The notes under the pieces: model-generated
The model's input: the letters and a program-made list of their open reading frames with translations, nothing else
Database searches by the model: none
What the model was told of the DNA's origin: nothing
Position numbers and translations under genes: made by a program
Shown: positions 61,693-64,000 of the stretch, piece after piece
Position numbering within the stretch: the first letter of the stretch is position 1
Layout: every line of letters starts with the position of its first letter
Assembly: GCA_964576515.1 (NCBI GenBank)
Contig: CAZNUW010000010.1
Span: 75,956 to 139,955, forward strand
DNA from: SHVO01 sp964576515
GTDB taxonomy: Bacteria; Pseudomonadota; Alphaproteobacteria; Rhodospirillales; Rhodospirillaceae
DNA: 64,000 nt
Direction of reading: 5' to 3'

Positions 61693-62271
61693 ATGGCTCG
61701 CAAAAGAAAACAGGACGGTGGGGATCTAGACTTTCCGATTAAAAGTCGCGCGAGCGGCCGCTTTCCTGCCGAGTCCACAGTTTATGAATGGGTGGGCAAA
61801 ATCGCCCTTAATTTTGCATCCATGGAGCGATCCGTGGAAAAGACTCTAAAAGTGCTACGGCCAATTCAGCGGGCCGATGAGAAATGGAGCGTAACGACGG
61901 GGTTCGCGAGAAAGTGCGATATCCTAAAAAAGTCAGGAACAAGAATTTTCGAAAACGCCGCGGTACCAAATCCCGTCCAGCGCGCGAAGCGATTCCAAAC
62001 TGTGATTGATAGATGCCTAAATCTGGGAAAACAGCGGAACAGCCGAATCCATGCTCTTTCAAGAGGCTGGACCTTCTCTGCAGACATGAAAACAATTCTA
62101 GAAGTAACTACCCTCCAACACCACACGGACAGTTTGGTGGTGGATAAAATAGGACTGACGAAGCTCAAGGAACTTGCCTTGGAAATTCCGCGAGTAGAGG
62201 GCCTCTTAAGGCATCATCGAGCGGAGCTTGCGGAACTAGTGCCGTTTGCCATCGTCCGTGAAAATGATTAG
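61693..62271 (+). CDS. Island protein with a HEPN-like RNxxxH motif
   Basis: ATG 61693 (GGGGGA upstream) gives a 192-residue, mostly helical protein. The region ALNFASMERSVEKTLKVLRP and then GKQRNSRIHALSRGWTF has the form of a helical bundle with an R-N-x3-H sequence (Arg 115, His 120), as in the RX4-6H active site of HEPN RNases found in toxins and defence systems. There is no signal peptide. It could instead belong to an uncharacterised phage family. An in-frame ATG at 61672 is a weaker start. The neighbouring gene at 62335 runs the same way, 63 bases on. Confidence 0.5.
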   Translation: MARKRKQDGGDLDFPIKSRASGRFPAESTVYEWVGKIALNFASMERSVEKTLKVLRPIQRADEKWSVTTGFARKCDILKKSGTRIFENAAVPNPVQRAKRFQTVIDRCLNLGKQRNSRIHALSRGWTFSADMKTILEVTTLQHHTDSLVVDKIGLTKLKELALEIPRVEGLLRHHRAELAELVPFAIVREND

Positions 62272-62334
62272 GGCGGTACGCTGCGCCAGCGTTCCAGTAG
62301 GCGGAGAGATTAGAAGGCTAAAAGGGGAGTCCTG

Positions 62335-63105
62335 ATGAAACTTCGCAGGCTCAGCATTTTTGTGGGGTGTTCCGTTGTCTATGTGGCCGGCGTGGTTCTC
62401 TACGCTGCGTGGAAGGACGCAGGCTTACCAGCCAGTGAGCGAATGGAGCTAAACGAATGGGGCGACTATTTCACCGGATTTATTTCGCCGCTGGCTTTGG
62501 CCTGGTTTGTTCTAACGGCTTTTTTGCAGCGCGCTGAGCTTGGATTGCAACGGAGCGAGTTAGAGCTTCAACGAAAGGAAATGGTGCTGCAGCGGGAAGA
62601 AATGGTGCGTGCCCGTGACGTTTGGTCGGACCAGCAAAAGGAGCAAAAAAGAACCGCCGACGCATATCTGGAAGCCAACAGGATAGCTCGCGAGAATTCG
62701 TTTGCAGCAAATATTCCTTATCTAATGCGCAAAATGGAAATGCTTGGCTTGCGATTATGCACGGCGGCGGGCTACGGGTTCCCTAACTACAATAGTGAGC
62801 ATTTCGAAGCGTTGAAGCGGTTGGCGGAGACATTGCCCGGCGAAATTAAGGCGTGGCAGACTGACACGGGCGAGCGAAAAAAAGACCGCGCGAATCGATT
62901 GGTCAAGATTGGCGCATCAGAAGAAGCTCGAGAATTGATCCGTTTCTTCGAATGGCTCACGGGTAAAGCCCGAGAAGCTGCATCAGAATTTCTGATAATC
63001 GTCGAAGCAGAGTTGGCATATAAGGCAACGATGCGGTGCGCAGAGGCCGTGCTTTGGATTGGCCAAGAGCACGGCATACCGCATGAAATGAAAGGCGTGG
63101 ACTAA
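62335..63105 (+). CDS. Membrane-anchored coiled-coil protein of the island
   Basis: A 256-residue protein with two N-terminal membrane helices (RRLSIFVGCSVVYVAGVVLY and DYFTGFISPLALAWFVLTAF), then a heptad-like coiled coil (LQRSELELQRKEMVLQREEM), then a soluble helical domain. The WGDYFTGFISPLA-x-LQR-EL layout is widespread in proteobacterial proteins, some labelled putative phage abortive infection. AGGGGAG precedes the ATG. Function not recognised; its place beside a HEPN-like gene suggests a defence role as inference only. Confidence 0.65.
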   Translation: MKLRRLSIFVGCSVVYVAGVVLYAAWKDAGLPASERMELNEWGDYFTGFISPLALAWFVLTAFLQRAELGLQRSELELQRKEMVLQREEMVRARDVWSDQQKEQKRTADAYLEANRIARENSFAANIPYLMRKMEMLGLRLCTAAGYGFPNYNSEHFEALKRLAETLPGEIKAWQTDTGERKKDRANRLVKIGASEEARELIRFFEWLTGKAREAASEFLIIVEAELAYKATMRCAEAVLWIGQEHGIPHEMKGVD

Positions 63106-63146
63106 ATCCAGGGCAAGAACAGGCGATCTGCGCTAGCTCAAGAGTA

Positions 63147-64000
63147 TTACCGCTTGGTGCGGCGGTTAATTGCTACCACCTCACCAGCCTTCGCAGCGGT
63201 TCCACAGTGCTTAGCCCAATCATCCATCAGACGACGGCGCTTTTCGAATAGATCGCCGCGCCGATAGGCGGCTTCTACCTTGTCGGAAACTACGTGCGCT
63301 AACGCCATTTCTGCGGCTTCGCGGGGATAGTTGGTTTGCTCCGCAGCCCAATCGCGGAAGCTAGAACGGAAACCGTGCGCGGTCAGGTCGTCGCGTTTCA
63401 TGCGCGCGAGAAGGGCCAGCATCGCGTTTTCGGACAACGGCTTGCCGGCCTTACCCCCCGGAAAGACAAAACGGTCTTTTTCAGTTTTGCCCTGCGCCTT
63501 CAACTGCGCCTCAAGTACGGCAACTGCGGACGCTGATAGCGGTACGCGATGAACCTTGCCGCCCTTGATCCGATCCGCTGGCACTGTCCATAGGGCTGCG
63601 TCCAAATCGATCTCCCGCCAGCGGGCGCCCGTTACTTCGCTGGTGCGCGCCGTCGTGAGAATGAGAAACTCCAGCGCCCGCGCGGCGGTGCCTTCCTTTG
63701 CGCGCAGAGCTTGGACGAAGGCTCCAATCTCGCCATAAGGCAATGCGGCATGGTGCTTCACCTTTTGCACCTTGGTCCGCTTGGGCAGGGAGTGTTGTAG
63801 GTTGCCGCGCCAGCGTGCCGGGTTTTCGCCCTCCCGGTACTTCCGCACCTTCGCCCAATCCAATATCGCTTCGATCCGGCCGCGCACGCGTGAGGCGGTT
63901 TCGGTCTTGCCCTTCCATAGGGTCGGCTTTCCGGGCAGGTCGGCGTGATCTGCCCCCTTTGAAGTGGTCCTCCCTGAGGTATGTTTTTGCCATGAAGGAG
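63147..64000 (-). CDS. Tyrosine-recombinase integrase, N-terminus beyond the window
   Basis: The frame is open from the right edge to a stop at 63147. Catalytic residues are visible: Arg in LTTARTSEVTGARW, HGFRSSFRDW (HxxR), His in MALAHVVSD and Tyr in EAAYRRGD. The segment KTETASRVRGRIEAILDWAK is typical of P4-type integrases of alphaproteobacterial islands. A GTG at 63887 exists, but the family needs about 150 more N-terminal residues, so the gene probably continues past 64000. It reads toward the island interior, which makes the right edge a likely island end. Confidence 0.9.
   Translation of the reverse strand, partial: PSWQKHTSGRTTSKGADHADLPGKPTLWKGKTETASRVRGRIEAILDWAKVRKYREGENPARWRGNLQHSLPKRTKVQKVKHHAALPYGEIGAFVQALRAKEGTAARALEFLILTTARTSEVTGARWREIDLDAALWTVPADRIKGGKVHRVPLSASAVAVLEAQLKAQGKTEKDRFVFPGGKAGKPLSENAMLALLARMKRDDLTAHGFRSSFRDWAAEQTNYPREAAEMALAHVVSDKVEAAYRRGDLFEKRRRLMDDWAKHCGTAAKAGEVVAINRRTKR

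Noticed and set aside
63511..63993. 160-codon minus-strand frame starting MAKTYLREDHF at the right edge
   Set aside because: It is out of frame with the integrase and becomes Arg-rich nonsense over the integrase core; only the integrase frame carries catalytic motifs.

Overview
The window looks like a chromosomal segment of a GC-rich alphaproteobacterium; the order within the class cannot be fixed from sequence alone. The evidence is the block rplU-rpmA-GNAT-obgE-proB-proA-nadD-rsfS-rlmH, the block infC-rpmI-rplT-pheS-pheT, a membrane-anchored CycM-type cytochrome c, a Yej-type peptide ABC operon and MnmC. No rRNA operon, CRISPR array or complete insertion sequence was seen. Two serine tRNAs (GGA and CGA) are present.

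Layout from left to right. A partial DUF6502 gene (1-415) is preceded by two identical 17-bp palindromes and about 700 bases rich in inverted repeats. Next come mnmC, a tandem alpha/beta hydrolase, a TldD/TldE protease pair, an IorAB-type molybdenum hydroxylase and a groEL without a neighbouring groES. At 12.6-19.3 kb lies a hydantoin-type cluster: flavin reductase and racemase on the minus strand, then hydantoinase, carbamoylase and a four-gene polar amino acid ABC importer on the plus strand. A GIY-YIG gene, a perfect 113-bp direct repeat and tRNA-Ser(GGA) follow.

From 20 to 30 kb the minus strand carries translation genes: lepA, pheT, an ASCH gene, pheS, rplT, rpmI, a DoxX gene, infC and thrS. 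From 30 to 46 kb there are two glycosyltransferases, an alpha/beta hydrolase, a TPR protein, a GST, an isolated fliN, a Yej-type importer with three tandem paralogous binding proteins, hisN and a cytochrome c. From 46 to 57 kb there are kdsB-pheA, nudC, the rlmH-to-rplU block read on the minus strand, and a QEGLA-motif putative metallopeptidase.

From tRNA-Ser(CGA) at 57.4 kb to the right edge the sequence is visibly less GC-rich. It consists of short, mostly unknown genes ending in a tyrosine-recombinase gene cut by the window edge, so it is interpreted as a genomic island. Its left part has small secreted or membrane proteins and a secreted thermonuclease-like protein. The middle has a compact minus-strand module of small DNA-binding-type genes. 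The right part has two plus-strand genes: one with an RNxxxH signature like HEPN RNases and one membrane-anchored coiled-coil protein.

The observations most worth following are: the two-operator arrangement at the DUF6502 gene; the tandem hydrolase whose two domains lack complementary members of the catalytic triad; probable ATA start codons for both infC and rsfS; a terminator-like hairpin directly in front of pheS; an ASCH gene wedged by ATGA overlaps between pheS and pheT; the His/Asp tail of GroEL; three tandem binding proteins, two with C-terminal membrane anchors; and the HEPN-like gene of the island.
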